NCBI RefSeq assembly: GCF_018283675.1
Contig: NZ_JAGVRK010000001.1
Span: 1,922,001 to 1,986,000, forward strand
Direction of reading: 5' to 3'
From: Metabacillus flavus
GTDB lineage: Bacteria > Bacillota > Bacilli > Bacillales > Bacillaceae
Length of the DNA: 64,000 nt
Positions 9,230 through 19,708 of the stretch are shown piece by piece (the stretch's first letter is position 1; each line of letters starts with the position of its first letter). The position numbers were made by a program, and so were the translations under genes. A model generated the notes under the pieces. That model had not been told where the DNA came from. It made no database searches and saw only the letters and a list, made by a program, of their open reading frames with translations.

Positions 9230-9769
9230 ATGTCTGAATACAGAGAAATTATCACTAAAGCGGTTGTTGCGAAGGGACGAAAGTTCACACAATGCACGCA
9301 CACGATCTCCCCGTCTCAAAGACCTACAAGTATTTTGGGCGGCTGGATTATCAACCATAAATATGAACCCCATAAAGTTGGTAAGACAGTCGAGGTCGAA
9401 GGTACTTATGACATTAACGTTTGGTATTCATACGATGATAACACGAAGACGGAAGTTGTTACCGAGCGGGTCAAGTATGTGGATGTTGTAAAACTAAAGT
9501 ACAGAGATAATCATTTTATTGATGATGAGCATGAAGTATGCGCAAAGGTTCTTCAGCAGCCGAACTGCCTGGAAGTCACCATTTCTCCAAATGGCAATAA
9601 GATTATTGTTCAGGCTGAGCGTGAAGTGCTGGCTGAAGTAATCGGCGAGACGAAGGTATGTGTCGTGGTTCATCCGGATGGCTGCGAGGATGATGAATGG
9701 GAAGAAGACTTAGAGGATGAATTTGAGGATCTTAATCCTGAGTTTTTAGCTGGAGAAGCAGAAGAGTAA
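9230..9769 (+). CDS. cotE: Outer spore coat morphogenetic protein CotE
   Basis: A 179-residue protein with the complete CotE pattern: N-terminal [18 protein letters not shown], the central [11 protein letters not shown] and [19 protein letters not shown] segments, and a strongly acidic C-terminal tail ([18 protein letters not shown]). CotE is made in the mother cell and anchors the outer coat; the acidic tail is the part linked to interaction with other coat proteins. The ATG follows GGAGGG. The gene is monocistronic, with its own candidate sporulation promoter and a terminator, and it precedes mutS as in B. subtilis. Confidence 0.95.
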   Translation: MSEYREIITKAVVAKGRKFTQCTHTISPSQRPTSILGGWIINHKYEPHKVGKTVEVEGTYDINVWYSYDDNTKTEVVTERVKYVDVVKLKYRDNHFIDDEHEVCAKVLQQPNCLEVTISPNGNKIIVQAEREVLAEVIGETKVCVVVHPDGCEDDEWEEDLEDEFEDLNPEFLAGEAEE

Positions 9770-9771
9770 AA

Positions 9772-9802
9772 AGCTAGGGAGGTGTCCTTCCTAGTTTTTT
9801 TG
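9772..9802 (+). terminator. Terminator after cotE
   Basis: CTAGGGAGG (9774-9782) pairs with CCTTCCTAG (9786-9794, one G-U pair) around TGT, followed by TTTTTTT. Confidence 0.85.
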
Positions 9803-9850
9803 TGCTCTTTTTTTAACAGTAGTTATTCATGTAAAGGGGAGGGCTCAGTA

Positions 9851-9859
9851 TGTTATAAT
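9851..9859 (+). promoter_or_regulatory. Extended -10 promoter of mutSL
   Basis: TGTTATAAT is a perfect TGnTATAAT extended -10 element 41 bases before the mutS start. No good -35 is visible, as is usual for this promoter class. Confidence 0.6.
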
Positions 9860-9899
9860 TAAGTTTGTTTTTGATTAGGATAGGCAATGGGGGATATAA

Positions 9900-12497
9900 A
9901 TGGCTACTTACACGCCGATGATGCAGCAATACTTAACGATTAAGGCAGATTACGAGGATGCCTTTTTATTTTTTAGATTAGGTGATTTTTACGAGATGTT
10001 TTTTGAGGATGCCATTCGTGCATCACAGGAGCTTGAAATAACGTTAACGAGCAGAGATGGCGGGAGCAGTGAACGAATTCCGATGTGCGGTGTTCCCTAT
10101 CATTCTGCCCCAAATTACATAGAACAGCTGATTGAAAAAGGCTATAAGGTGGCAATATGCGAGCAAACGGAAGATCCTAAACAGGCCAAAGGTGTCGTCC
10201 GGAGAGAAGTTGTACAGCTGATCACACCCGGCACGGTTATGGACGGCAAGGGCGTTTCAGAGAAAGAAAATAACTTCCTTGTCAGCCTGACGGTGCTTGC
10301 GGATGGCTTTGGATTCGCAGTTACCGATTTAACGACAGGTGAAAACAGTGTAACGGTGGCAAGCCGATTTGATGAGGCGCTAAACGAAATCTATTCGCTT
10401 GGAGCAAAGGAGGCTGTAATAGAAAGCACCCTGTCTGAGGACTATATAAAAATGATGAAGGACCGGTGCAATGTGGCGGTATCCTTTGAAACCAATGATT
10501 CGCCGGAGCAGATTCCGGGAAATCTTTTCTCCAATATCCAGGATCAGCACCTGCAAAGGTCCTTTGCAAGGCTTTACCATTATATTATCCGGACTCAAAA
10601 GAGGAGCCTGGATCATTTGCAGGCTGTCCGTCATTACGAGCTGACGAACTTTCTTAAAATGGATTTATATTCCAAGCGAAATCTTGAGTTGACGGAAACG
10701 ATCCGCAGCAGCGGGAGAAAAGGTTCATTGCTGTGGCTTCTGGATGAAACGAAAACGGCCATGGGAGGTCGTTTGCTGAAGCAATGGATTGACAGACCGC
10801 TTATTGACAGACTAAAGATTGAAGAGCGGCATGAAATGGTCCAGGTTCTGCTGGAAAGGTTTTTTGAGCGTGAAGATATTAGAGAAGGCTTGAAGGAAGT
10901 ATACGATTTAGAACGTCTGGCAGGAAGAGTAGCTTTCGGGAATGTAAATGCAAGAGACATGATTCAGCTGAAAAAATCGCTGCAGCAGGTTCCAATGCTT
11001 GCAGCTCTCGTTCAATCCCTAGACCATTCATATTCTAATAAACTGGCAGAACGCATTGATCCTTGTGATGAGCTAAAGGACCTCCTGGAGCAGGCTCTTG
11101 TTGAGCAGCCGCCGGTCTCTGTTAAAGAGGGGAACATGATGAAAGAGGGGTTCAGCGAACAGCTCGATCAGTACCGTGATGCAAGTAAAAACGGGAAAAC
11201 CTGGATTGCCGAGCTAGAAGCGAGCGAAAGAGAAAGAACGGGTATTCGTTCATTAAAAGTGGGATTCAACCGGGTATTTGGCTATTATATCGAGATTACG
11301 AGAGCCAATCTGCAGCATTTGCCTGAAGGTCTTTACGAACGCAAGCAAACATTGACCAATGCAGAACGGTTTATCACTCCGGATTTAAAAGAAAAAGAGG
11401 CACTGATTCTAGAAGCGGAAGAAAACATGGCAGAGCTTGAATACCAGCTGTTTAATGAACTTAGGGAACAGGTGCGAACGTTTATTCCGAGATTGCAGGC
11501 ACTCGCTAAATGCATAAGCGAACTGGATGTTCTGCAGTGCTTTGCCACGGTCAGTGATAAACGCCGCTATGTAAAGCCATCCTTTTCCGATGATCGGCTT
11601 GAAGTAACCGGGGGCCGTCATCCGGTCGTCGAAAAGGTTTTGCAATCTCAGGAATATGTGCCCAACGATTGCAGGATGGGCGATGGCAGCGGCAGAAGCA
11701 TGCTGCTGATTACCGGTCCCAATATGTCCGGTAAGAGCACCTATATGCGTCAGGTCGCATTAACGGCGATCCTTGCACAGATCGGGTGTTTCGTTCCCGC
11801 GGAAAAAGCAGTGCTGCCAATTTTTGACCAGATTTTCACTCGAATTGGGGCAGCAGATGATCTAATCTCAGGTCAAAGTACATTCATGGTAGAAATGCTT
11901 GAAGCGAGAAACGCGATTGTTCATGCAACGAAAAACAGCCTTATTTTGTTTGATGAAATTGGCCGTGGTACATCCACATACGATGGAATGGCTCTTGCAC
12001 AGGCAATGATTGAATATATTCATGACAAAATTGGAGCAAAGACCCTGTTTTCCACCCATTATCATGAACTGACGGTTTTAGATCAGCCTTTGAAATTGCT
12101 TTCCAATGTCCATGTCAGAGCGGTCGAGCGCAATGGAAAAGTTGTTTTTCTCCATAAAATTTCTGAAGGCCCAGCTGACCGGAGCTATGGAATTCATGTT
12201 GCTGAGCTTGCGGAACTTCCTCCCGATCTCATTAAAAGAGCTCAGCAGATTTTAGAAAAGCTCGAAAATCAGCCGAAGACTCAAGTAAAGGAGAGGGAGT
12301 CAGAAAAACAGCCTGCTGTCCAGGAAGAAGAGGCTCAGCTGTCGTTCTTCACTCCGGACAAGCCTGTTAAAAAGCAGAAAAAAGGGGAAGCGGCAGACAG
12401 GGTGCTAAGAGACGCTCTGCTCGAATTGAACATCCTTGAAATGACACCGCTTGAAGCGATGAATAAATTGTTTGAACTTCAAAAAAACGCAAGATAA
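9900..12497 (+). CDS. mutS: DNA mismatch repair protein MutS
   Basis: The mismatch-recognition ATPase of post-replicative repair, 865 residues, normal length. The mismatch-contacting Phe-x-Glu motif is in [11 protein letters not shown] (about 28-38). Domains follow in the usual order: connector, core/lever, clamp, and the ABC-type ATPase with Walker [14 protein letters not shown] (about 606), Walker [17 protein letters not shown] (about 682) and FSTHYHEL. The C-terminal tail contains QLSFF, a likely beta-clamp-binding motif. The ATG follows GGGGGAT. mutL starts 22 bases downstream, forming the mutSL operon. Confidence 0.97.
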   Translation: MATYTPMMQQYLTIKADYEDAFLFFRLGDFYEMFFEDAIRASQELEITLTSRDGGSSERIPMCGVPYHSAPNYIEQLIEKGYKVAICEQTEDPKQAKGVVRREVVQLITPGTVMDGKGVSEKENNFLVSLTVLADGFGFAVTDLTTGENSVTVASRFDEALNEIYSLGAKEAVIESTLSEDYIKMMKDRCNVAVSFETNDSPEQIPGNLFSNIQDQHLQRSFARLYHYIIRTQKRSLDHLQAVRHYELTNFLKMDLYSKRNLELTETIRSSGRKGSLLWLLDETKTAMGGRLLKQWIDRPLIDRLKIEERHEMVQVLLERFFEREDIREGLKEVYDLERLAGRVAFGNVNARDMIQLKKSLQQVPMLAALVQSLDHSYSNKLAERIDPCDELKDLLEQALVEQPPVSVKEGNMMKEGFSEQLDQYRDASKNGKTWIAELEASERERTGIRSLKVGFNRVFGYYIEITRANLQHLPEGLYERKQTLTNAERFITPDLKEKEALILEAEENMAELEYQLFNELREQVRTFIPRLQALAKCISELDVLQCFATVSDKRRYVKPSFSDDRLEVTGGRHPVVEKVLQSQEYVPNDCRMGDGSGRSMLLITGPNMSGKSTYMRQVALTAILAQIGCFVPAEKAVLPIFDQIFTRIGAADDLISGQSTFMVEMLEARNAIVHATKNSLILFDEIGRGTSTYDGMALAQAMIEYIHDKIGAKTLFSTHYHELTVLDQPLKLLSNVHVRAVERNGKVVFLHKISEGPADRSYGIHVAELAELPPDLIKRAQQILEKLENQPKTQVKERESEKQPAVQEEEAQLSFFTPDKPVKKQKKGEAADRVLRDALLELNILEMTPLEAMNKLFELQKNAR

Positions 12498-12519
12498 AAC
12501 AGAAAGGAGTTAATCCAAC

Positions 12520-14352
12520 ATGGGCAAAATCGTCCTGCTTAATGATCAGCTCAGCAACAAAATAGCGGCTGGTGAAGTGGTTGAACGTCCTGCTTCTGTT
12601 GTGAAGGAGCTAGCAGAAAACGCGATTGACGCAAACAGTTCAGTTATTGAGATTGAAATAGAAGAAGCGGGGCTTGGCTTAATCCGGATCATCGATAATG
12701 GAGACGGAATGGAGCCTGAGGATTGTTTAAACGCCTTTCACCGCCATGCAACGAGCAAGATTAAGGATGAAAATGATTTATTCCGCATCCGGACACTGGG
12801 CTTCAGAGGAGAAGCCCTTCCGAGTATTGCGTCTGTTTCCCATGTGGAGATGAAAACGAGCAATGGGATAGATGAGGGATCCTTTTTGAAGCTTACAGGG
12901 GGAAAGGTAGAACAGCATGAGGCCTCTTCAAGCCGCAAGGGCACGGATATTACCGTCTCCAACCTGTTTTTTAACACTCCTGCCCGTCTCAAATATATGA
13001 AAACCGTCCATACCGAGCTTGGCAATATTACGGATACGGTAAACCGTTTAGCTATGGCCAACTCATCGGTTTCTTTCAGGTTGACCCATAATGGCAAAAC
13101 CATACTCCATACGAATGGAAACGGGGATGTCCGCCAGGTGATGGCCTCAATTTACGGGTTATCCGTCGCGAAGAAAATGGTGCCGATTTCACTGGAATCC
13201 CTTGATTTTCAGGTGACAGGCTATTTAGCACTTCCAGAAGTGACAAGAGCATCGAGAAATTATATTTCAACCATTATTAATGGCCGGCATATCAAAAATT
13301 ACGCGCTGGCAAAAGCCATCATGGAGGGCTACCATACACTTCTCCCAATAGGCCGGTATCCGATTGCGTATCTAAATATTTCGATGGATCCCTTGCTTGT
13401 TGATGTTAATGTTCATCCTTCTAAAATGGAGGTAAGGCTCAGCAAGGAAGCGGAGCTGTACGAGCTTGTTTCCAAGGGTATACAAACAACGTTCCGCAAA
13501 AAAACACTCATCCCGGAATCACAGCCTCAAAAAGCTAAGCCGGCGCCGCACATGGATGAGCAGCAGATTTTATCATTTGAATCATACCGTCCGTATGAAA
13601 AAACACCTCGAGCACCCATTCAAACGGAAGAGCAGCAGGTTCAGGAGGAAAGGGAGGCTGAGCCTGCGGCAGTGCCTGACAATGACTTTACCGGAGTGGT
13701 AAAAGAAACAGTCCCTGAAAGAAATCTCCCTGATGAGAAGACTCATGAAGAAAATGCTCGAGTGGAGCCAAGAGTTCCTCCGATGTATCCAATTGGACAA
13801 ATGCATGGGACGTATATTCTCGCCCAGAATGAAACAGGTCTCTACATGATTGATCAGCATGCTGCGCAGGAACGAATTAAATATGAATTTTACCGGGAAA
13901 AGGTAGCAAAAATGGAGAAGGAAGTGCAGGAGCTGCTTGTGCCAATAACCTTGCATTATTCTCATGATGAGGCGCTAAGGATTGGAGAGTCATTAAATGC
14001 TCTTGCTGAAGTGGGAGTGTTTCTTGAGCCTTTCGGCGGGAGCAGCTATATTGTCCGCTCGCATCCTCAGTGGTTTCCTTCAGGTAAAGAGCAATTTGTT
14101 ATTGAAGAGATGATCCAGCAAGTTCTGGATCTTAAAAAACCGGATGTCAAAAAACTGAGGGAAGAAGCGGCGATTTTAATGAGCTGCAAAGCATCCATTA
14201 AAGCGAACCGCTATTTAAGGATTGATGAAATGACGGCTCTTCTCGAGGAATTAAGAAGAGCGGAAGATCCTTTTACTTGTCCGCATGGTAGACCGGTCAT
14301 TGTTCACTTCACCACGTATGAAATGGAAAAAATGTTTAAACGTATTATGTAA
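12520..14352 (+). CDS. mutL: DNA mismatch repair protein MutL
   Basis: A 610-residue GHKL ATPase that couples MutS to strand incision. N-terminal motifs are [21 protein letters not shown] (motif I, shown here as two overlapping parts), DNGDGM and [12 protein letters not shown]. The middle linker is rich in Pro/Glu (about 330-415). The C-terminal endonuclease domain is intact: [12 protein letters not shown] (about 445), [10 protein letters not shown] and [11 protein letters not shown], which together bind zinc in nicking-type MutL proteins. Bacteria without MutH rely on this nicking activity. The ribosome site is AAAGGAG. Confidence 0.97.
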   Translation: MGKIVLLNDQLSNKIAAGEVVERPASVVKELAENAIDANSSVIEIEIEEAGLGLIRIIDNGDGMEPEDCLNAFHRHATSKIKDENDLFRIRTLGFRGEALPSIASVSHVEMKTSNGIDEGSFLKLTGGKVEQHEASSSRKGTDITVSNLFFNTPARLKYMKTVHTELGNITDTVNRLAMANSSVSFRLTHNGKTILHTNGNGDVRQVMASIYGLSVAKKMVPISLESLDFQVTGYLALPEVTRASRNYISTIINGRHIKNYALAKAIMEGYHTLLPIGRYPIAYLNISMDPLLVDVNVHPSKMEVRLSKEAELYELVSKGIQTTFRKKTLIPESQPQKAKPAPHMDEQQILSFESYRPYEKTPRAPIQTEEQQVQEEREAEPAAVPDNDFTGVVKETVPERNLPDEKTHEENARVEPRVPPMYPIGQMHGTYILAQNETGLYMIDQHAAQERIKYEFYREKVAKMEKEVQELLVPITLHYSHDEALRIGESLNALAEVGVFLEPFGGSSYIVRSHPQWFPSGKEQFVIEEMIQQVLDLKKPDVKKLREEAAILMSCKASIKANRYLRIDEMTALLEELRRAEDPFTCPHGRPVIVHFTTYEMEKMFKRIM

Positions 14353-14417
14353 TCCCCGTCACCGGGCATCCCTTCTCTGTGTAACTTATTAGAAAGAGAA
14401 CAGAGGAGGAAGTTGAA

Positions 14418-14837
14418 ATGAGGGTGGTTTTTGCCCCGCCGGATTTCCCGTCGCACAGTCATGTGTTTTTAATTGAAACGTCTGAAAGTGTTGGTCATAC
14501 TCATGTAATGGATGGTTTTACAAAGCCTGTGAATGGGAATGCATTTGATGGGCATTTTCATTTTTTCAGCGGGATCAGTTCGTTTGAGGAAGGGCACTAT
14601 CACCGTTTCTACGGTAAAACGGGACCCGCTGTCCCGCTGCCGGATGGGACGCATTACCATAGTATGTCTGGCAGAACGTACTTAAATTATAATAAACCTC
14701 CAGGTGTGACTGCGGGAGGCGTGCAGTATGCTGAAGGCGGAATCGAACGCCACTTTCATTTATTTGATGGTATGACTGGGAATCCGGTAGGTGTGGATCA
14801 GCCGGCATGGTATAGATGGAATCCGCTATGGCTATAA
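14418..14837 (+). CDS. ymaF: YmaF family protein with repeated His-x-His motifs
   Basis: A 139-residue protein of unknown function. It is built from about six copies of a His-x-His unit, mostly followed by a short segment ending in Gly: SHSHVF, GHTHVMDG, GHFHFFSG, GHYHRFYG, THYHSMSG and RHFHLFDG. The spacing is about 20-27 residues, except that the GHYH and THYH units are nearer the centre. This suggests a repetitive beta structure able to bind metal, but that is inference. In B. subtilis ymaF also lies just upstream of miaA. The start ATG follows GAGGAGG. There is no signal peptide or membrane segment. Confidence 0.82.
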   Translation: MRVVFAPPDFPSHSHVFLIETSESVGHTHVMDGFTKPVNGNAFDGHFHFFSGISSFEEGHYHRFYGKTGPAVPLPDGTHYHSMSGRTYLNYNKPPGVTAGGVQYAEGGIERHFHLFDGMTGNPVGVDQPAWYRWNPLWL

Positions 14838-14862
14838 TGGTTACGTATCTGATTGGGAATCA

Positions 14863-14871
14863 TGCTATACT
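14863..14871 (+). promoter_or_regulatory. Candidate extended -10 promoter of miaA-hfq
   Basis: TGCTATACT fits TGnTATAAT with one mismatch and lies 45 bases before miaA. No clear -35 is seen. Confidence 0.4.
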
Positions 14872-14915
14872 AGCTTTGAGAATGCACGTGGAGATACTGA
14901 GAGAGTGATATATAA

Positions 14916-15857
14916 ATGCTGGAAAATCAAAAAGTAATAGTCATCATAGGACCAACTGGAGTCGGAAAAACGAAACTTAGCCTCGAAGCTGCCCATAAGC
15001 TGAATGGAGAGATTATCAGCGGCGATTCGATGCAGATTTACAGAGGAATGGATATTGGGACGGCCAAAATACGCCAGGATGAGATGGAGGGCATCCCCCA
15101 TCACCTGATCGATATAAAAAATCCGGATGAGAGCTTTTCGGCTGCGGATTTTCAGCAGCTTGCGCGATCCTGTATTGAAGATATTGCTTCAAGAGGGAAA
15201 ATGCCGATTGTGGCAGGGGGGACTGGTTTATATATACAGTCTCTGCTTTACGATTACCAGTTTTCAGAACAGCCGTCAGATCCTGAATTCCGCCTGCGCA
15301 TGGAGAATATGGCAGAGGAAAAAGGTGCGGAGTATATCCACTCGCTTCTAATGGAGGCAGACCCTGAATCGGCTGAGCGCATCCATCCCAACAATCAGAG
15401 AAGAGTCATCAGAGCATTAGAAATTTTTCATGCCTCAGGGAAAACCATGACAGATCAGCTTGAAAGTGAGTACCGGTCGGAACATTATCAATCTGCAATT
15501 ATAGGCTTGACGATGGACCGTGAAACCTTGTACTATCGAATTAACCAGCGGGTTGAAAAGATGCTTGAAGAAGGACTGCTTGATGAAGTTACGCGCCTTT
15601 ACCAAACCGGATTGAAAACAGGACAGGCTGTTCAAGCGATTGGATATAAAGAAATCTACCGGCATCTTGATGGTGAAATCTCTTTAGAAGAAGCTGTTGA
15701 GCAGCTTAAGCAAAATTCGAGAAGATATGCAAAACGCCAGCTTACATGGTTCCGGAATCGAATGGACGTCAAATGGTACGATATGACTCCTCCGGCCCAA
15801 TCCGAACAGAAGCTTGACGAAATTTTTACATATATAGCAGGAAAGCTTCATCTTTAA
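14916..15857 (+). CDS. miaA: tRNA dimethylallyltransferase
   Basis: A 313-residue P-loop enzyme that transfers the dimethylallyl group to A37 of tRNAs reading codons that begin with U, which provides the substrate for MiaB. The P-loop is GPTGVGKTKLS (about 9-19). The catalytic region is ISGDSMQIYRGMDIGTAK (about 33), followed by PHHLIDI (about 67). Conserved residues continue as GGTGLYIQSLL and the zinc-finger-like insert region. The C-terminal part has RRYAKRQLTWFRN. hfq follows by 40 bases, as in many bacteria. Confidence 0.95.
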   Translation: MLENQKVIVIIGPTGVGKTKLSLEAAHKLNGEIISGDSMQIYRGMDIGTAKIRQDEMEGIPHHLIDIKNPDESFSAADFQQLARSCIEDIASRGKMPIVAGGTGLYIQSLLYDYQFSEQPSDPEFRLRMENMAEEKGAEYIHSLLMEADPESAERIHPNNQRRVIRALEIFHASGKTMTDQLESEYRSEHYQSAIIGLTMDRETLYYRINQRVEKMLEEGLLDEVTRLYQTGLKTGQAVQAIGYKEIYRHLDGEISLEEAVEQLKQNSRRYAKRQLTWFRNRMDVKWYDMTPPAQSEQKLDEIFTYIAGKLHL

Positions 15858-15896
15858 TCGAATAGTAACCATATAGAGAAATGAGGAGGACAAATC

Positions 15897-16121
15897 ATGA
15901 AACAAGCAATCAATATTCAGGACCAATTTTTGAACCAGCTGCGCAAGGACGGAATTTTTGTCACTGTATTCCTTCTTAACGGATTTCAGCTGAGAGGGCT
16001 GGTAAAAGGATTCGATAATTTTACTGTACTGCTTGAGACCGAAGGCAAGCAGCAGTTAATTTATAAGCATGCAATCTCAACGTTTGCACCGCAAAAGAAC
16101 ATCCAGCTTGAAACGGAATAA
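15897..16121 (+). CDS. hfq: RNA chaperone Hfq
   Basis: A 74-residue Sm-like protein. The Sm1 segment is [30 protein letters not shown] and the Sm2 segment is YKHAISTF, with KHA matching the conserved RNA-binding K/YKHA motif; together these are diagnostic. The protein forms a hexameric ring that binds RNA. In bacilli its role is limited compared with enterobacteria. The ATG follows GAGGAGG. A strong terminator closes the miaA-hfq unit. Confidence 0.97.
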   Translation: MKQAINIQDQFLNQLRKDGIFVTVFLLNGFQLRGLVKGFDNFTVLLETEGKQQLIYKHAISTFAPQKNIQLETE

Positions 16122-16138
16122 TCAATGATTAAAATGGG

Positions 16139-16170
16139 CCGCATACAGCATCGTATGCGGTTTTTATTTT
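16139..16170 (+). terminator. Terminator after hfq
   Basis: CCGCATAC (16139-16146) pairs with GTATGCGG (16153-16160), followed by TTTTTATTTT. Confidence 0.88.
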
Positions 16171-16350
16171 GCCTATTTCCAGTGGTTGTACATGTGCCCT
16201 AGATGAATACATATAAGAAGATCAGGCATTTTTATAGTGTAAAACATTTAATTAGGGGTTTCCTGCCGATTAAGCGACTCCAATAATGGGCATTTGTCAC
16301 GGCAGAGCCGTGCTAAGCGTATAGTATCACAGAAAGCTGAGGTGACTCTC

Positions 16351-17307
16351 ATGGATCAGGCAGTTACTTATAAAAATAACGGACAAATCAATATTATCCT
16401 TAATGGCCAGACGAAAGCAGGCAAGGAAGCGGAAGGTAAGGGCTATGACCTTGTTCTGCCCAAAACGGATTTTAAGCACGCCATTCTCAGGCAGATTGAA
16501 GAGGAAATGGGCACGCTTGTCGGAATGGAAGAAATGAAGCGGAATATAAAAGAAATTTACGCCTGGATCTTTGTCAGCCAAAAGCGTGAGGAACAAGGGC
16601 TAAAGGCAGGAAAACAGGCGCTTCATATGATGTTCAAAGGAAATCCGGGTACAGGAAAGACTACGGTGGCCCGGCTGATCGGAAAGCTGTTCTGTCAAAT
16701 GAACGTGCTTTCCAAAGGGCATTTGATTGAAGCAGAGAGGGCTGACTTAGTAGGAGAGTATATCGGTCACACCGCTCAAAAAACGAGAGAATTGATAAAA
16801 CGGTCGCTTGGCGGGATTTTATTTATCGATGAGGCTTATTCACTCGCAAGGGGCGGAGAGAAGGATTTCGGTAAAGAAGCAATAGACACACTCGTAAAGC
16901 ACATGGAAGACAAACAGCACGAATTTATCCTCATTCTTGCCGGCTATTCCAAAGAAATGGATCAATTCCTTGCAATCAACCCCGGTTTGCATTCCAGATT
17001 TCCGCTCGTTATTGATTTCCCGGATTATACAGTTGACCAGCTGATGGACATTTCGAAAAGAATGATTGAGGAGCGGGAATATGTATGGAGCAGGGAAGCA
17101 GAATGGAAGCTGAGAGATCATTTAATGTCCGTCAAGAGCATGACGCAGCCATCAAAATTCAGCAACGGCCGTTTCATACGGAATGTAATTGAAAAATCGA
17201 TCAGAGCTCAGGCTATGAGACTGTTATTGGCTGATAAATACAACCGGGATGAATTGATAACGATTAAAGCTCAGGATTTGATTGTCCGTGACGAGAAGCC
17301 GCTTTGA
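16351..17307 (+). CDS. spoVK: Stage V sporulation protein K, AAA+ ATPase
   Basis: A 318-residue CbbX/SpoVK-type AAA+ ATPase required for late spore maturation. It opens with AVTYKNNGQINIILNGQ, the same sequence as the start of B. subtilis SpoVK as I recall it. Walker A is GNPGTGKTTVARL (about 97) and Walker B is GGILFIDEAYSLARGG (about 156). Sensor and arginine-finger regions follow in LILAGYSKEMD and NPGLHSRFP. ATG 16351 lies behind GAGGTGA; an upstream TTG at 16294 gives a basic extension without a ribosome site. The terminator stem overlaps the stop codon. Confidence 0.95.
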   Translation: MDQAVTYKNNGQINIILNGQTKAGKEAEGKGYDLVLPKTDFKHAILRQIEEEMGTLVGMEEMKRNIKEIYAWIFVSQKREEQGLKAGKQALHMMFKGNPGTGKTTVARLIGKLFCQMNVLSKGHLIEAERADLVGEYIGHTAQKTRELIKRSLGGILFIDEAYSLARGGEKDFGKEAIDTLVKHMEDKQHEFILILAGYSKEMDQFLAINPGLHSRFPLVIDFPDYTVDQLMDISKRMIEEREYVWSREAEWKLRDHLMSVKSMTQPSKFSNGRFIRNVIEKSIRAQAMRLLLADKYNRDELITIKAQDLIVRDEKPL

Positions 17308-17320
17308 GCGGCTTTTTATT
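17297..17320 (+). terminator. Terminator overlapping the spoVK stop
   Basis: AGCCGC (17297-17302) pairs with GCGGCT (17308-17313); the TGA stop lies in the loop, followed by TTTTATT. Confidence 0.82.
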
Positions 17321-17487
17321 ATGTGATAGAGATAATCTGTATTCGCAAAAGTCGAAAAACCAAAAAAAATGGAGATTTATAGGTTTTCCTTTTTAAAAAA
17401 GGGGTAAATGTTTAGAGGGGAATTGCCACCTTTAAACAATTTCCTAACATTGAAGTCAGAATGTTTAAAAAGATGGGAGGGAGCTCT

Positions 17488-18756
17488 TTGAACAAGAGAA
17501 ATTGGAGCAGCGCTGCTAAAGTCATCATTATTGCAATAGTGCTCTCGCTTGCCGGATGCGGTCAATCAGGAGATGGGAAAGTAAAGCTGGATTTTATGTG
17601 GTTCTCTGACGGCGGAGAAGGAGAAGTCATGAAAGAAATTATAGAAAAATATGAAAAGCAGAATCCGGATGTCGACATTAATCTGGTGGAAATTGCGTTC
17701 AAGGATGTAAAAACCAAATTAAAAACCATGATAGCAGGCGGAAAGCCGCCGGCGCTTGTCCGGATAAATGATACATATGAATTTGCTGATTATGCAATAG
17801 ATTTGACTGATTATGTTGGAGATCAGGAGAAATTCATCAGCCAGTTCGAGGATTCCATCAAGCCATTTTATGTCATAGACGGGAAAATTATTGCAGCCCC
17901 GATGGACATAACGGCCAATGGAATGTACTACAACAAGGATCTTTTCAAAAAGGCGGGAGTGAAGGTTCCGCAGACGCCGGAGGAAATTTGGACGTGGGAT
18001 GAGTTCACGGCAGCCTTAAAAAAGGTCAAAGAAAAAGGGGATGCACGATATCCGATGGTGTGGGATTCGTCAGGACACCGCTGGTCGACGATGATGTACG
18101 AATATGGCGGCAGCTTGTTTAATGAAGATTTGACTAAAGCAGCCGTTAACGGTCCTGCATCTGTAAAAGCACTAACCGACTTCAAGAAAATGCATAAGGA
18201 AGGCCTAATCCCCGATTCTGTATGGCTTGGCGGCGAGAATCCTAATAATCTGTTCCGCTCAGGTACAGTTGCCGTCCATTTAGCAGGAAACTGGATGATG
18301 GGAAGCTATAAGGATATCACACATTTTAGTTGGGGTGTCACCTATCTGCCTAAAGATGAAACGCGATCTTCCGTGCCGGGAGGAAAGTATGTAATGGGCT
18401 TGAAGAATACCGGTGTAGAAAAGGAAACCGCGAAGTTTATTCAATATTTATCAACAAAAGAAGTTAATGCAGAGTATATAGAGAAGTCCTTATTCCTAAG
18501 TGCAAGAAAAGATAACAAAGATCTAAATTATCCGCTGGATGATCATATGTTTGATGTGTTTACGGATGAGTTTAAACATACAACTCCGCAGGCAGCAAAA
18601 GACTGGTCATATCAGCAGGTCATGAATAAAAACGCTGGAGATTTAACAACCGGGATTGCGAAAGCTCTTAAAGGAGAATCGACTCCCCAGGAGGCTCTCG
18701 ATGAAGTGGCTGAAATCTTCGATGGCACGATTGAACAAAACAATAAACAGCCATAG
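17488..18756 (+). CDS. Sugar ABC transporter substrate-binding lipoprotein
   Basis: A 422-residue family 1 extracellular solute-binding protein. The start is TTG 17488, eight bases after GGGAGG; ATG 17461 lies before that site. The signal peptide ends in the lipobox LSLAGC, so the mature protein is lipid-anchored outside the membrane. The fold is typical: DFMWFSDGGEGEVMKEIIEKY at the mature N-terminus and AAPMDITANGMYYNKDLFKKAG (each shown part is family-like). It heads a three-gene importer operon with two permeases and no ATPase. The sugar cannot be deduced; no adjacent glycosidase or regulator is present. Confidence 0.88.
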   Translation: MNKRNWSSAAKVIIIAIVLSLAGCGQSGDGKVKLDFMWFSDGGEGEVMKEIIEKYEKQNPDVDINLVEIAFKDVKTKLKTMIAGGKPPALVRINDTYEFADYAIDLTDYVGDQEKFISQFEDSIKPFYVIDGKIIAAPMDITANGMYYNKDLFKKAGVKVPQTPEEIWTWDEFTAALKKVKEKGDARYPMVWDSSGHRWSTMMYEYGGSLFNEDLTKAAVNGPASVKALTDFKKMHKEGLIPDSVWLGGENPNNLFRSGTVAVHLAGNWMMGSYKDITHFSWGVTYLPKDETRSSVPGGKYVMGLKNTGVEKETAKFIQYLSTKEVNAEYIEKSLFLSARKDNKDLNYPLDDHMFDVFTDEFKHTTPQAAKDWSYQQVMNKNAGDLTTGIAKALKGESTPQEALDEVAEIFDGTIEQNNKQP

Positions 18757-18772
18757 AGGAGGGTGATAAATA

Positions 18773-19708
18773 ATGGTGGTTGAAAAATCAAAGGCTATGC
18801 CTATGCCAATAAAGAAAACAAATGTACAGACGATGAAAAAAGCGCAAAGAAAAAAGAAGATGGCGCCCTACTTATTTGTCCTTCCGAACCTGTTAATTTT
18901 CTTAATATTTATAATCATTCCTGCTTTAATGGGACTTGTCTATTCATTTACAAGCTATAATGGCGTATCGGATATGAAATTTACAGGCTTGGAAAACTAT
19001 ATTCGATTGTTCAATAACGCTGAATTCTGGAAAATAATGTTAAACACACTCATATACGCTGCACTTGTTGTGCCGCTTGTGTTTGCGATCTCACTCGGAA
19101 TTGCCATGCTGATGATTAAGGAAATGAAGGCAAGAGGTCTTTTCAGAGCCATTATCTTCTGGCCGACTATGATTTCTTTCATTATTGTCGGCCTATCCTG
19201 GAAATGGATATTTGGAGACAGCTTCGGGGTTATAACCTATCTGCTGGAGGCGGGTGGACTTCCGCCGATTAAATGGCTGTCGGATCCGGTTATTGCGAAG
19301 ATAACCATCGTTATTGCAACTGTATGGGCCCGTGTCGGATTTTTCATGGTCATATTTATCGCCGGCCTGCAGAGCATACCAGCTTCTTATTATGAAGCCG
19401 CGCAAATAGACGGGGCAAGCAGAAGCCAGCTTTTCTGGAAAATCACGCTCCCGCTCTTAAAACCGACGAGCCTTCTTGTTTTTATGCTGCTGATTGTAGA
19501 ATCAGTTAAGGCTTATCCGCTCATCTTTTCCCTTACAGGTGGCGGACCGGCTAAAGAAACGACCTTAATTGTTCAATATATCTTTGAGTTTGGATTCACG
19601 AAAAGCGAAGTCGGCTATGCAAGTGCCATGTCGGTCGTATTGTTCCTGCTGATTGGTGCGTTCACGCTGATTCAATTTAAATGGGCAGAAGGGGGGAAAA
19701 TCGATTGA
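18773..19708 (+). CDS. Sugar ABC transporter permease (MalF/UgpA type)
   Basis: A 311-residue binding-protein-dependent permease. A lysine-rich cytoplasmic N-terminus (about 1-35) is followed by about six hydrophobic helices. The EAA loop that docks the ATPase is EAAQIDGASRSQLFWKITLPLLKP (positions about 205-228), with the conserved EAA and G. The ATG has GGAGGGTG upstream. Its stop overlaps the next permease start (TTGA). It acts with the lipoprotein upstream and the second permease downstream. Confidence 0.9.
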   Translation: MVVEKSKAMPMPIKKTNVQTMKKAQRKKKMAPYLFVLPNLLIFLIFIIIPALMGLVYSFTSYNGVSDMKFTGLENYIRLFNNAEFWKIMLNTLIYAALVVPLVFAISLGIAMLMIKEMKARGLFRAIIFWPTMISFIIVGLSWKWIFGDSFGVITYLLEAGGLPPIKWLSDPVIAKITIVIATVWARVGFFMVIFIAGLQSIPASYYEAAQIDGASRSQLFWKITLPLLKPTSLLVFMLLIVESVKAYPLIFSLTGGGPAKETTLIVQYIFEFGFTKSEVGYASAMSVVLFLLIGAFTLIQFKWAEGGKID

